From assembly GCA_016712265.1 (NCBI GenBank), contig JADJRJ010000029.1, positions 62,001-126,000 of the forward strand: DNA of 64,000 nt, given 5' to 3'. Below the pieces are notes generated by a model. The model did not search any database, was not told the DNA's origin, and saw only the letters and a list, made by a program, of their open reading frames with translations. Source of the stretch: Gemmatimonadota bacterium (GTDB lineage Bacteria > Gemmatimonadota > Gemmatimonadetes > Gemmatimonadales > Gemmatimonadaceae). Below, piece after piece: positions 27,042 to 35,578 of this stretch. The number at the start of each line of letters is the position of its first letter. Within the stretch, counting starts at the first letter, position 1. A program made the translations under genes and the position numbers.

Positions 27042-27457
27042 CCGTCGTAGGTGGCGCTGAGCGACTCATCCTCCGCCAGGTGCACCCTGGTGACCCGGAC
27101 GGCTCCGCCGAGTGCCACCTGCACACGCTCGAAGATGAATCGCGCGAGGTTTTCTCCCGTGGGGACCAGCTGGCCGTCGGCGAACTCCGGGACGTCGACG
27201 TTGATGTTGCGGTGATCGAATCGCCCCCTGACCTCGGCCGCAAGGACGGCGTCCAGCTGCCCCAGGTCAACCACCATCCCCGTCACCGCGTCGATCTCGC
27301 CCGTGACCGTGACATCGCACGTGTAGGAGTGACCGTGGTAATGTGGGTGCGCGCAGGCCCCGAACACGGCGACGTTGCGCGCCTCATCCCAGTCAGGGCG
27401 TCGGTAGCGATGTGCCGCGGCAAACCGCACGCGGCGCGTGAGCGAGGCGTGCGGCAT
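27038..27457 (-). CDS. queD: 6-pyruvoyl-tetrahydropterin synthase/QueD-family protein
   Basis: 139 residues from the ATG at 27457. Zinc ligands are His16 (FAAAH), His41 and His43 (HGH), with the catalytic Cys35 in GACAHPHYHGH. The C-x5-HGH spacing and ENLARFIFE fit QueD (6-carboxy-tetrahydropterin synthase, queuosine/deazapurine pathway); PTPS activity is the alternative. It is wedged 2 bases after the outer-membrane gene and overlaps fdhD. Confidence 0.88.
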   Translation of the reverse strand: MPHASLTRRVRFAAAHRYRRPDWDEARNVAVFGACAHPHYHGHSYTCDVTVTGEIDAVTGMVVDLGQLDAVLAAEVRGRFDHRNINVDVPEFADGQLVPTGENLARFIFERVQVALGGAVRVTRVHLAEDESLSATYDG

Positions 27458-27459
27458 GC

Positions 27460-28173
27460 CTAACGCCCGTAGCTGTACGTCATGCCGAGGTTCAGGCCGA
27501 GGTTGCGCTTCCAGTAATTCCGCGACGTGCCCGGCTCCAGGACAGGGTCGTCGGCGCCCGTCTTGATGAAGTAGGTCTCGGGATAGCGGATGCGGTAGAA
27601 GTAGTTCGTCGCTTCCAGTCGCATGTGCCACTGGCCTGCCGTGGCGATCTTCACCCCCGGGCGCACCGTGAACAGGAAGGGGTACCCGAACTGGTACCCA
27701 CCCACGTCCTGCTTCTCGAATCCCGCCCCAAGTCCGGCGCCCGCGCCGAAAAAGGGGACGATGCCCCGATAACTCTTGAAGCCGGTGAGGTTCAGCGAGA
27801 AGCCGACGTCGGCCAGGAGGAGCGGAACCGCGTGATCCGCGTCCTGGACGCGGTTCACCTTCTCGAGCTTGGGGTCGATCACCGTGCGGTCGGACAGGAC
27901 GCCGGCCATCCGCGCCGTGAAGTAGGCCGGTCCCCCCAGGCGGAGTTCGTAGTGGGCGCCGATCATCGGGCCGTTGCGTGGGGCCACGCGGGCCGGGTCG
28001 ACGGCCGCGCGGAACTGGCCCCCGAAGACAGTGATTTCCTGCCGCCATTCCAGGTCCCGGTAGGGCGAGCGTCGCGGCTCATGCCCCACCTGGGCGGCAA
28101 CCGAGGACGCCGCGAGGAGACTACCGATAGCAAGCAACGCGGGACGACGCACAACGATCATGGGAACACTCAC
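27460..28173 (-). CDS. Outer-membrane beta-barrel-like protein
   Basis: 237 residues with a signal peptide ending SVAAQ. The rest alternates aromatic and small residues with repeated Gly (FFGAGAGLGAGFEK) and ends in a Tyr-rich strand, as in OmpW/OprF-like small barrels. No family is certain. GTG at 28173 overlaps the gpmI stop (GTGA); an ATG four codons later is an equal choice. The TAG stop is inside CGTTAGGC. Confidence 0.75.
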   Translation of the reverse strand: MSVPMIVVRRPALLAIGSLLAASSVAAQVGHEPRRSPYRDLEWRQEITVFGGQFRAAVDPARVAPRNGPMIGAHYELRLGGPAYFTARMAGVLSDRTVIDPKLEKVNRVQDADHAVPLLLADVGFSLNLTGFKSYRGIVPFFGAGAGLGAGFEKQDVGGYQFGYPFLFTVRPGVKIATAGQWHMRLEATNYFYRIRYPETYFIKTGADDPVLEPGTSRNYWKRNLGLNLGMTYSYGR

Positions 28174-29708
28174 GAGATCAGTCGCAGGTCGCGACCGGTC
28201 ATCTCTACGGGTTGGTCGATGCCCAGCATCGAAAGGACGGTCGGGCCCACATCACACAGGGCACCGCCAGAACGCAGGGGGCGGTCGCCCGCCGGGTCGA
28301 GCACCACAAACGGTACCGGATTCGTCGTGTGGGCGGTGTGCGGGCCCCCCGTCGCCGGATCGATCATCAACTCGCAATTGCCGTGGTCTGCCGTGATCAT
28401 CAGGCGCGCACCTGCGGCCTCGGCGGCACGCACAACCCGACCCAGGCACGCGTCCACGCACTCCAACGCCCGGATGACGGCCGGGAGCGATCCCGTGTGG
28501 CCCACCATGTCGGCGTTGGCATAGTTGCATAAGGTGAAGTGGTGATCGCCGCGGGCGATCGCCTCGCACAGGACGTCCGTCACGCCCGCGGCCGACATCT
28601 CCGGCTGCAGGTCATAGGTCGGTACCTTCGGGCTCGGGACCAGGTTCCGTTCCTCGCCCGCAAACGGCGTCTCGATCCCGCCGTTGAAGAAGTAGGTCAC
28701 ATGCGGGTACTTCTCGGTTTCCGCCGTACGGAACATCGCGAGACCGTGCTCGGCGACGACCTCGGCCACGATGCGCGCCATGCTGAACGGTGCGAACGCG
28801 ACCGGGAACGAAAACCGCTCGTCGTACGACGTCATCGTGGCGAGGGACACGTGGGGCCGGTCACTGACGTCGAACCCATCGAAGGCCGGATCGGTCAGGG
28901 CGCGCACGATCTGCCGCATCCGGTCCGATCGATAGTTGAACGTGATGACCGCGTCACCCTCGCGCATGGGAGCCACCGGCTGGCCGTCCTGCGTCACGAC
29001 CACGGGCGAGATGAACTCGTCCGTCACGCCGGCGTCGTACGATGCACGTACGGCTGCGATCGGATCGGTCACCGACGGGCCGCGGCCGCGGACCGCCGCA
29101 TCGTACCAGCGGATCACGCGTTCCCACCGGTTGTCGCGGTCCATGCCGAAGTACCGGCCGCCTAACGATGCGATGACCACGCGCCCGCCCGCCCGGCGCA
29201 AGGTTTCTTCCAGGTAGCCAAGCCCCGACGTCGGCAGCGTGTCGCGTCCGTCCATCAGGCAGTGCAGGGCGATGCGCGGCACCCCGGCGCGGTGTGCGAG
29301 GTCCATGAGCGCAAACAGGTGACGGTCCAGCGCATGGACGCCGCCGTCCCCAAGCAGCCCCATCAGGTGCAACGTCCCGCCGGTCGACTTTACCCGGGCA
29401 CACGCGTCGGTGAACGCGGGTCGCGTGAAGAACGACCCGTCCTCAATGGCCTCGTCGATGCGCACGAGGTCCTGTTTCACCACGCGACCGGCGCCAAGGT
29501 TCAAGTGACCGACTTCACTGTTTCCCATCTGGCCGGCCGGCAGGCCGACGGCCTTTCCCGACGCCTCCAACAGGGTTCGCGGGGCCCTGGCCCAGAGCTG
29601 CTTCCACACGGGCATCCGGGCGAGGGCGACCGCATTGGCCTCATCAGCCGTGCGGTGGCCAAAGCCATCAACAACCACAAGAACGACCGGTCGCTGCGAA
29701 CTCGCCAT
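28170..29708 (-). CDS. gpmI: 2,3-bisphosphoglycerate-independent phosphoglycerate mutase
   Basis: 512 residues from the ATG at 29708, the normal length. It interconverts 3- and 2-phosphoglycerate with two Mn ions. VVVDGFGHR gives the metal Asp14, QMGNSEVGHLNLGAGR the phosphoryl-accepting Ser64, and TADHGNCE and GPHTAHTTN the second metal site. The frame continues upstream to 29948 without family sequence, so the later ATG is chosen. It leads the minus-strand series that ends at the methyltransferase. Confidence 0.96.
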   Translation of the reverse strand: MASSQRPVVLVVVDGFGHRTADEANAVALARMPVWKQLWARAPRTLLEASGKAVGLPAGQMGNSEVGHLNLGAGRVVKQDLVRIDEAIEDGSFFTRPAFTDACARVKSTGGTLHLMGLLGDGGVHALDRHLFALMDLAHRAGVPRIALHCLMDGRDTLPTSGLGYLEETLRRAGGRVVIASLGGRYFGMDRDNRWERVIRWYDAAVRGRGPSVTDPIAAVRASYDAGVTDEFISPVVVTQDGQPVAPMREGDAVITFNYRSDRMRQIVRALTDPAFDGFDVSDRPHVSLATMTSYDERFSFPVAFAPFSMARIVAEVVAEHGLAMFRTAETEKYPHVTYFFNGGIETPFAGEERNLVPSPKVPTYDLQPEMSAAGVTDVLCEAIARGDHHFTLCNYANADMVGHTGSLPAVIRALECVDACLGRVVRAAEAAGARLMITADHGNCELMIDPATGGPHTAHTTNPVPFVVLDPAGDRPLRSGGALCDVGPTVLSMLGIDQPVEMTGRDLRLIS

Positions 29709-29734
29709 GTCGGGACGGAGGGAAGGGAGGGACG

Positions 29735-29742
29735 GGAATGTA
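29735..29742 (-). promoter_or_regulatory. TANNTT-type element before gpmI
   Basis: Minus-strand TACATTCC lies 26 bases before the gpmI ATG. It resembles the TAnnTTTG -7 element of Bacteroidota. No clear -33 partner is seen. Confidence 0.3.
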
Positions 29743-29829
29743 ACCGGCCCACCGGAGGGTGGTCGGGGAACATCGCTCCCCCTCGGGGGGTCGCAGTGCC
29801 GGCGGGGTGGCGGAGGGGGGCCAATCGGG

Positions 29830-29837
29830 TACCTTTC
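29830..29837 (+). promoter_or_regulatory. TANNTT-type element upstream of M15 peptidase pair
   Basis: TACCTTTC in the divergent gap between gpmI (minus) and the first M15 peptidase (start 29983). It is one of about nine such elements in the window. The rest of the gap (29743-29982) holds only a trivial five-codon frame. Confidence 0.3.
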
Positions 29838-29982
29838 CGTCCCCGGGGGGATGACGCAGGAGTGATTCCCTCCTTCCATCGTGACGCGTTCATACCCGAC
29901 GCGTCGTCCCATGTCACCCCGGCGACTTGGGCCAGTGTCCCGTGTCACCGCACGCCGCCCCTCCTGTCCCCAGACTCCCGGG

Positions 29983-30849
29983 ATGAACCGCTCTCACCTC
30001 ACGCTCCTCGCGGCTGCCTCGCTCCTGTTTGGAGCGGGACTCGGCGCGCAGGTGGGTGATCGTCCCGACGCGGCCACAGATTCCTTGCGGGGGCGGTCCG
30101 GCAAACTCCTCGCGCGTCAGGTCGGTGGCACGCGGGGAGGGCCCATCCGTATCCTGCAGGAGCTCTTCGGTGACAGCGCCGCGAGCCGCCACGGGATCTA
30201 TCGGGCGGAGCTGTCCGGCGGACCGCTGAGCTTCATCAACCTCCTCCCTTTCGGTGCCAAGAATCGCGGCCGGGTCGGTCGGTACCTGGTGGGCACGTGG
30301 CCGCGGGAGGGCCGTGGGAATCCGGACCTCCCGGATGGGTTCATCGAAGTCACCCCGGACAATCAGGACACGCAGCTGTCCGAGCATTTCCGCCTGCGAG
30401 ACTTCCTGACACACGATCAAGCCAATGTCTGGCCCAAGTACGTCGTTGTGCGCGAGCCGCTGCTGGACAAGCTCGAGCTTGTGATCGCGGACTTGAACGC
30501 GCAAGGGATTCGCGTGGGTGGCCTCAAGGTGCTGTCGGGGTTTCGCACACCGCAGTACAACGCGCGCGGGGTGGGGAGAGGTGGGCGGGCGAAGGACAGC
30601 CGACACCAGTACGGTGATGCCGCGGATGTTTTTGTGGATGACAACGGTGATGGACGCCAGGACGACCTCAACGGCGACGGTCGGAGCGACAGCCGGGACA
30701 TTCGCATTCTCATCGAGAGCGTGAATCGGGTGGAGCGGGCGCACCCGGAGCTTTCTGGTGGACTCGGCCTCTATCGCAGCACGTCAAACCACGGCGGTTT
30801 CGTTCATGTGGACGCGCGTGGGGCCGCGGTGCGCTGGGGATTCAGCTGA
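29983..30849 (+). CDS. Secreted M15-type peptidase with Ca-binding loops (paralog A)
   Basis: 288 residues from the ATG at 29983, giving a signal peptide ending LGAQ. The zinc motif of M15 D-Ala-D-Ala peptidases, S-x-H-x-x-G-x-A-x-D, is SRHQYGDAADV with His208 and Asp215; the third ligand is in FVHVDARG near the C terminus. Between them (about 219-240) is an Asp-rich segment with two D-x-N-x-D-G type loops (NGDGRQDD and NGDGRSDS), like EF-hand or dockerin Ca sites. It probably acts on peptidoglycan. The stop overlaps the next start as TGATG. Confidence 0.85.
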   Translation: MNRSHLTLLAAASLLFGAGLGAQVGDRPDAATDSLRGRSGKLLARQVGGTRGGPIRILQELFGDSAASRHGIYRAELSGGPLSFINLLPFGAKNRGRVGRYLVGTWPREGRGNPDLPDGFIEVTPDNQDTQLSEHFRLRDFLTHDQANVWPKYVVVREPLLDKLELVIADLNAQGIRVGGLKVLSGFRTPQYNARGVGRGGRAKDSRHQYGDAADVFVDDNGDGRQDDLNGDGRSDSRDIRILIESVNRVERAHPELSGGLGLYRSTSNHGGFVHVDARGAAVRWGFS

Positions 30850-31826
30850 TGGCGCGCGAGCGCTCGCGCCTGGCACCTGCGCTGTTCTTCGGCGCACTGG
30901 CCGTTGCCTCCGTCACGATCCTCTCGCAGGCTGATGCGGCACTCGGCCCGTCGCGCCGCACGCTGGCCCGTCCCTTTCCGGCCGCGCGCGCGGCATGGAG
31001 TGCGACCGGCCGAAGTCGGGCCGTCCGCATGCTCACTTCGTTGCCCGCCCTTCCGGTCGAGGTGCCCCTCGAGTTCATCCACGCACCCGTCGGGCTGCGA
31101 TACGAATGGGTGCCGGTCGGCTCGATGGCGGGGGTTGAGGTACCGCGACCACTGTCTGGCACGCTCATCGCTCCGTCACGGCCGGGATTCTACCGTCTCG
31201 CGATCGAGCGCGATGGCCAGCGTCAGGTCATCGATAGTGTGACCCTTGGCGTCATGAAGCCCCTCGCCGAGAAGCGTGGGGCGTCGATTAATGGATATCG
31301 AATCGGCTTCTTTCGCGGGGAACGTCGGGGGGGGCAGGGAGTGCCCGACGGATTGCTCGAAGTCCGCGAACACGAGGTCGACCTCCCGGTTTCCGAGCAC
31401 TTCGCGCTGGGCGATTTTCTCACCCATGACCAACAGACCACTTGGCCTCGGTATGTCGCGATCGACCCGCGACTGTTGGACAAGTTGGAGTTGGTGTTCG
31501 AGGAGATCGCGCGTCTTCGCGGCAGCTCCGACGCCTCGCGAGTCGCCGTCGACCTCCATTCCGGGTTTCGTACACCGTTGCACAACCAGCGCGTGCCGCG
31601 TGCGGCGAGCGACAGTCGCCACCAGTACGGCGATGCGGCGGATATCGCCGTGGATGCCAACGGGGACGGCCGCGTGACCTGGCTCGATGTGACCCTCATC
31701 GCCCGCGCGGTCGATGCCGTCGAGCGGGCCCACCCGGAGCTGGCCGGCGGGCTCGGGCAGTATTCGCAGGGGTCGCCGTATGCGCACATCGACGTGCGCG
31801 GGACGCGCGTGCGCTGGCGCGGCTGA
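30849..31826 (+). CDS. Secreted M15-type peptidase with Ca-binding loop (paralog B)
   Basis: 325-residue paralog of the preceding gene, with the same SRHQYGDAAD zinc motif, the same LSGFRTP/HSGFRTP region and AHIDVRG at the end. It carries a single DANGDGRVTW loop where paralog A has two. An N-terminal hydrophobic stretch (residues 8-27) is a signal peptide or anchor, and an extra beta-like domain (about 60-145) precedes the peptidase part. It is coupled to paralog A (TGATG), so the two are made together after a tandem duplication. Confidence 0.84.
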   Translation: MARERSRLAPALFFGALAVASVTILSQADAALGPSRRTLARPFPAARAAWSATGRSRAVRMLTSLPALPVEVPLEFIHAPVGLRYEWVPVGSMAGVEVPRPLSGTLIAPSRPGFYRLAIERDGQRQVIDSVTLGVMKPLAEKRGASINGYRIGFFRGERRGGQGVPDGLLEVREHEVDLPVSEHFALGDFLTHDQQTTWPRYVAIDPRLLDKLELVFEEIARLRGSSDASRVAVDLHSGFRTPLHNQRVPRAASDSRHQYGDAADIAVDANGDGRVTWLDVTLIARAVDAVERAHPELAGGLGQYSQGSPYAHIDVRGTRVRWRG

Positions 31827-31907
31827 TCGTCACGGCCGTAACCCCCGGTGCCGTCGATCCGTAGGGGTCACGACGCACCACTCTCCCCTCCCGGCCTCGG
31901 GCAACTC

Positions 31908-32300
31908 ATGGCACTCTCTCCGCACCTCCGCGATCGCCTCCTGCGGCAGCTCGATACGCTCACCGATGAAAAGGCGTATCAGTTGCTCGACTACGTGGAG
32001 TTTGTCGCGTCGCGCCACGGGACCAAGGAGTCTTCCTCGGTCGGATCGTTGTTCTCCAGGTTCACGGAAGGAGTGGAGGACACCCTTCGCGCCGGAAAGG
32101 TCTCCGCCACGGCGATCTCGGAGACCATGGGGCTGCTCAACAAGGCCGTGGGGGTGCTCAACGGGGTGGCCGCCGCCGGAAAGTCCGTTGCGAGCGACAT
32201 TGTGTCCGTTGCTACCAGCGCGACCAAGCCGGCCAACGCGGACAGTGCCGATCCTCCGGCCTCGCCAGAGACACCGCCCAGCGGAGGGGCGCCCGCTTGA
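31908..32300 (+). CDS. Small protein with DUF2281-like N terminus
   Basis: 130 residues from the ATG at 31908. The first 35 residues (LTDEKAYQLLDYVEFVASR) resemble the short helical segment of DUF2281 proteins, often found in toxin-antitoxin-related or phage-resistance contexts, but no toxin gene is next to it. The rest is helical and Ala/Ser-rich, with a Pro-rich tail. Function unknown. It sits 30 bases before guaB. Confidence 0.6.
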   Translation: MALSPHLRDRLLRQLDTLTDEKAYQLLDYVEFVASRHGTKESSSVGSLFSRFTEGVEDTLRAGKVSATAISETMGLLNKAVGVLNGVAAAGKSVASDIVSVATSATKPANADSADPPASPETPPSGGAPA

Positions 32301-32319
32301 GGTGAGGTCGTGGCCAGCC

Positions 32320-32327
32320 TAGCTTTC
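32320..32327 (+). promoter_or_regulatory. TANNTTT element just before guaB
   Basis: TAGCTTTC ends 3 bases before the guaB ATG. If used as a -7/-10 element, the transcript would begin at or near the ATG, that is, be leaderless. Confidence 0.35.
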
Positions 32328-32330
32328 GCT

Positions 32331-33887
32331 ATGGCAACCTCATCTCGTTCTTCCGACCGGCCCGCGAGCCCACCCCAGGTGGACCGCGGGCTTTTGCATG
32401 GCGGGACCAATGGCGCGCCTCCCGCGCCGTCGACCCGCATTCGTGTGGACGCAGCGCTCACCTTCGATGATGTGCTGCTCACGCCGCGCCACTCGCTGAC
32501 GCATCCGAAGGAGGTGGAGACCTCCTCGTGGTTCACGCGCGGGATCCCCCTGAATGTGCCACTCGTCTCCGCGGCCATGGATACCGTCACCGAGTCGGAG
32601 ATGGCCATTGCGATGGCGCGCGCCGGTGGGATCGGGGTGATTCACCGGAACATGTCGATCGATCGACAGGCTGCGGAGGTCGACCGGGTGAAACGCTCGG
32701 AGAGTGGGATGATCCTCAATCCCATTACGCTGTCGCCGGACGCCCTCTTGCGTGAGGCCGTCGCGCTCATGCAGCGGTTCCGCATTTCGGGGGTCCCGAT
32801 CGTTGACGCGTCCGGGCGGCTCGTCGGGATCATCACCAATCGCGACCTGCAGTTCGAGCGCAACCTGCAGCAGCCGATTCGCGAGGTCATGACGTCGAAG
32901 GACCTGGTCACGGCACCCGAGGGCACCACCCTCGATGACGCCGAGCGGATCCTGGCGGATCATCGCATCGAGAAGCTACCGGTGGTGGATGGGGAATATC
33001 GCCTGCGCGGCCTGATTACGGTGAAGGACATCCACAAGCGCAAGCAGTATCCCGGTGCAAACAAGGACGAACATGGGCGGCTGCGCTGCGCGGCCGCGTT
33101 AGGCGCCGGCGGGGACGTGCTCGATCGTGCGCGGGCCCTCGTGGATGCCGGGGTCGATGTGTTGGTGATCGACACGGCGCACGGACACTCCGAGGGCGTG
33201 TTACAGGCGACGTCGCGGGTGCGCGAGGCCCTGCCGGACATTCAGCTGGTCGTCGGGAATGTGGCCACACGCGCCGGGGCCGCGGCCCTGGTGAGCCGGG
33301 GGGTGGATGCCGTGAAGGTCGGGGTCGGTCCCGGCTCGATTTGTACCACGCGAGTGGTCACCGGTGTCGGTGTCCCGCAACTCACCGCGATCATGGACGC
33401 GGTGGAAGGGGCGGATGGTGTTCCCATCATTGCCGACGGCGGGATCAAGTACTCGGGAGACATCGTGAAGGCGCTTGCCGCCGGCGCGTCGTGCGTCATG
33501 ATGGGATCGATGCTCGCCGGGACTGAGGAGTCGCCGGGCGAGTCGTTCCTCCTCGAAGGACGCCGGTTCAAGATGATCCGCGGCATGGGCTCGATCTCCG
33601 CGATGCAGGACGGGTCCGCCGACCGCTACTTTCAGGACGGCGAGTTGTCTCCGCGCAAGCTGGTCCCCGAGGGCATCGAGGGGCGCGTGCCGTACAAGGG
33701 TCCGGTGGGCGACGTGCTCTTCCAGATGGTTGGCGGGCTGCGCAGTGGGATGGGGTACGTCGGTTGCGGCTCCATCACGTCACTCCGGACCGAGGCAGAA
33801 TTCGTCCGTATCACCAGTGCGGGGCTACGCGAGTCGCATCCGCATGACGTGACGATTACACGCGAGGCCCCGAACTACAGCGTGTAG
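32331..33887 (+). CDS. guaB: IMP dehydrogenase
   Basis: 518 residues from the ATG at 32331. It oxidises IMP to XMP with NAD, the first step of GTP synthesis. The catalytic Cys338 lies in GVGPGSICTTRVV; the flap region GIEGRVPYKG and the C-terminal GYVGCGSI are present. Two CBS domains are at about 125-245 (REAVALMQRFRISGVPIVD and DAERILADHRIEKLPVVD). About 30-40 extra N-terminal residues precede the core LTFDDVLL. Confidence 0.96.
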   Translation: MATSSRSSDRPASPPQVDRGLLHGGTNGAPPAPSTRIRVDAALTFDDVLLTPRHSLTHPKEVETSSWFTRGIPLNVPLVSAAMDTVTESEMAIAMARAGGIGVIHRNMSIDRQAAEVDRVKRSESGMILNPITLSPDALLREAVALMQRFRISGVPIVDASGRLVGIITNRDLQFERNLQQPIREVMTSKDLVTAPEGTTLDDAERILADHRIEKLPVVDGEYRLRGLITVKDIHKRKQYPGANKDEHGRLRCAAALGAGGDVLDRARALVDAGVDVLVIDTAHGHSEGVLQATSRVREALPDIQLVVGNVATRAGAAALVSRGVDAVKVGVGPGSICTTRVVTGVGVPQLTAIMDAVEGADGVPIIADGGIKYSGDIVKALAAGASCVMMGSMLAGTEESPGESFLLEGRRFKMIRGMGSISAMQDGSADRYFQDGELSPRKLVPEGIEGRVPYKGPVGDVLFQMVGGLRSGMGYVGCGSITSLRTEAEFVRITSAGLRESHPHDVTITREAPNYSV

Positions 33888-34038
33888 GGGCGTTCCACGT
33901 TCGCGGGTCGCACACGAGGCGTCGCACTCGCCCCTTCCGTCTTGACATGTCAGCGGGGAGCGGGTGACCTTGCCCGCCCCGTTCTACGCCTGCCGGGCCC
34001 CCGTCGGCCCATCGTCCTCGTCTGCGTCGGAGTGCCCC

Positions 34039-35511
34039 ATGGGACTGTGGTCCAAGAAGAATCTTGAACACCTGATGCGTGAGTCGGAGGGCACGGGCGA
34101 CACCGTGAACCTCAAGCGCACGCTCGGCGCGATGAACCTCACCCTGCTTGGGATCGGGGCGATCATCGGCGCCGGCATCTTCGTGCTCACGGGGACGGCG
34201 GCCGCGCAATATGCCGGACCCGCGATCGTGTTGTCCTTCGTGCTCGCCGGGTTCGGGTGTCTCTTCGCCGGGCTCTGCTACGCCGAGTTTGCCTCGATGA
34301 TCCCGATCGCCGGGAGCGCGTATACGTATGGCTACGCCACGCTCGGGGAACTCGTCGCCTGGATCATCGGGTGGGACCTGATCCTCGAGTACCTGTTCGC
34401 CGCGTCCACGGTGGCGGTCGGCTGGTCGGCGAACGTGGTGGCGTTCCTCAAGGACTTCGCGGGGATCGAGCTGCCGGCCGCGCTTACCTCCGCACCCCTC
34501 GTGGCGGACAAGGCCACCGGGGCCATCACCGCCACGGGTGCCATCATCAACCTGCCGGCTGTCCTGCTGATCGGGGTGTTGACGACGATGTTGGTCATCG
34601 GGATTCAGGAGTCCGCCCGTCTCAACAACCTGATCGTCTTCATCAAGGTCGCCATCGTCTTTCTGGTGATCGGGTTCGGCTTCATGTACGTGACCCCCTC
34701 GAACTGGGTCCCCTTCATCCCGGAAAACACCGGGACGTTCGGCGAGTACGGGTGGTCGGGGATCGTCCGGGCCTCCGGGGTGATCTTCTTTGCCTACATC
34801 GGCTTTGACGCCGTCTCAACCGCGGCGCAGGAGGCCAAGAACCCCCAGCGCGACCTGCCCATCGGCATCCTGGCTTCGCTCGCGGTCTGCACGGTGCTCT
34901 ACATCTTGATGGCGCTCGTGATGACGGGTGTGGCGCATTACTCCGAACTCAACGTGGCCAATCCGGTCTACGTCGCCATCGCGAAGGCTGGACCGGCACT
35001 CGCCTGGCTCAAGGCGCTGGTGGGCATCGGAACCATCGCCGGACTTGCGTCGGTGGTCCTGGTCATGTTGCTCGGGCAGCCGCGGATCTTCCTCGCGATG
35101 TCCAGGGACGGGCTCTTGCCCCCCATCTTCGGGCGCGTCCACCCGAAATTCCAGACCCCGTATCTCGCCACCATCATCACGGGGGTGATCGCCGGGCTTA
35201 TTGCCGGGGCCTTCCCCATCGACATCCTTGGCGAATTGGTCTCCATCGGCACCCTGCTCGCGTTCGTCATCGTGAGCGCCGGGGTCCTCGTCCTTCGATA
35301 TCGCTCACCCAACCTGCACCGGCCGTTCCGCACCCCCTTTGTCCCGGTGGTCCCGGTCCTGGCCATCCTCATCTGCGGGTACATGATGTCAGGGCTTCCG
35401 GGCGACACCTGGCTCCGGTTGCTCATCTGGCTGATCCTCGGCCTGGGAATCTACTTCTTCTATGGTCGCCATCACTCCAAGGTGGCCCGCGAGGAGCGAG
35501 AGGCCCGATAG
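34039..35511 (+). CDS. Amino acid permease (APC superfamily, cationic amino acid transporter-like)
   Basis: 490 residues with about 12 transmembrane helices. GIGAIIGAGIFVLTG in the first helix and the PIAGSAYTYGYATLGE segment are hallmarks of the CAT-type APC family (YhdG/YfnA). The Cys/Arg-rich N-terminal stretch before 34039 is not similar, so that ATG is chosen. Substrate unknown. It is a stand-alone gene between guaB and the nrnA-like gene. Confidence 0.9.
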   Translation: MGLWSKKNLEHLMRESEGTGDTVNLKRTLGAMNLTLLGIGAIIGAGIFVLTGTAAAQYAGPAIVLSFVLAGFGCLFAGLCYAEFASMIPIAGSAYTYGYATLGELVAWIIGWDLILEYLFAASTVAVGWSANVVAFLKDFAGIELPAALTSAPLVADKATGAITATGAIINLPAVLLIGVLTTMLVIGIQESARLNNLIVFIKVAIVFLVIGFGFMYVTPSNWVPFIPENTGTFGEYGWSGIVRASGVIFFAYIGFDAVSTAAQEAKNPQRDLPIGILASLAVCTVLYILMALVMTGVAHYSELNVANPVYVAIAKAGPALAWLKALVGIGTIAGLASVVLVMLLGQPRIFLAMSRDGLLPPIFGRVHPKFQTPYLATIITGVIAGLIAGAFPIDILGELVSIGTLLAFVIVSAGVLVLRYRSPNLHRPFRTPFVPVVPVLAILICGYMMSGLPGDTWLRLLIWLILGLGIYFFYGRHHSKVAREEREAR

Positions 35512-35535
35512 CCCTCCCGTAGCGGTTATCTTCCG

Positions 35536-35561
35536 AGCGGCGTCCTGTCCGGGGCGCCGCT
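35536..35561 (+). terminator. Putative hairpin terminator after permease
   Basis: AGCGGCG pairs with CGCCGCT across a 12-base loop, followed by a T-rich TCGCTTTTCC. It lies 25 bases after the permease stop and just before the nrnA-like start (35579). A TATCTTCC element at 35526-35533 sits just upstream, so it could also be a leader hairpin. Confidence 0.45.
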
Positions 35562-35578
35562 TCGCTTTTCCATCCCCC

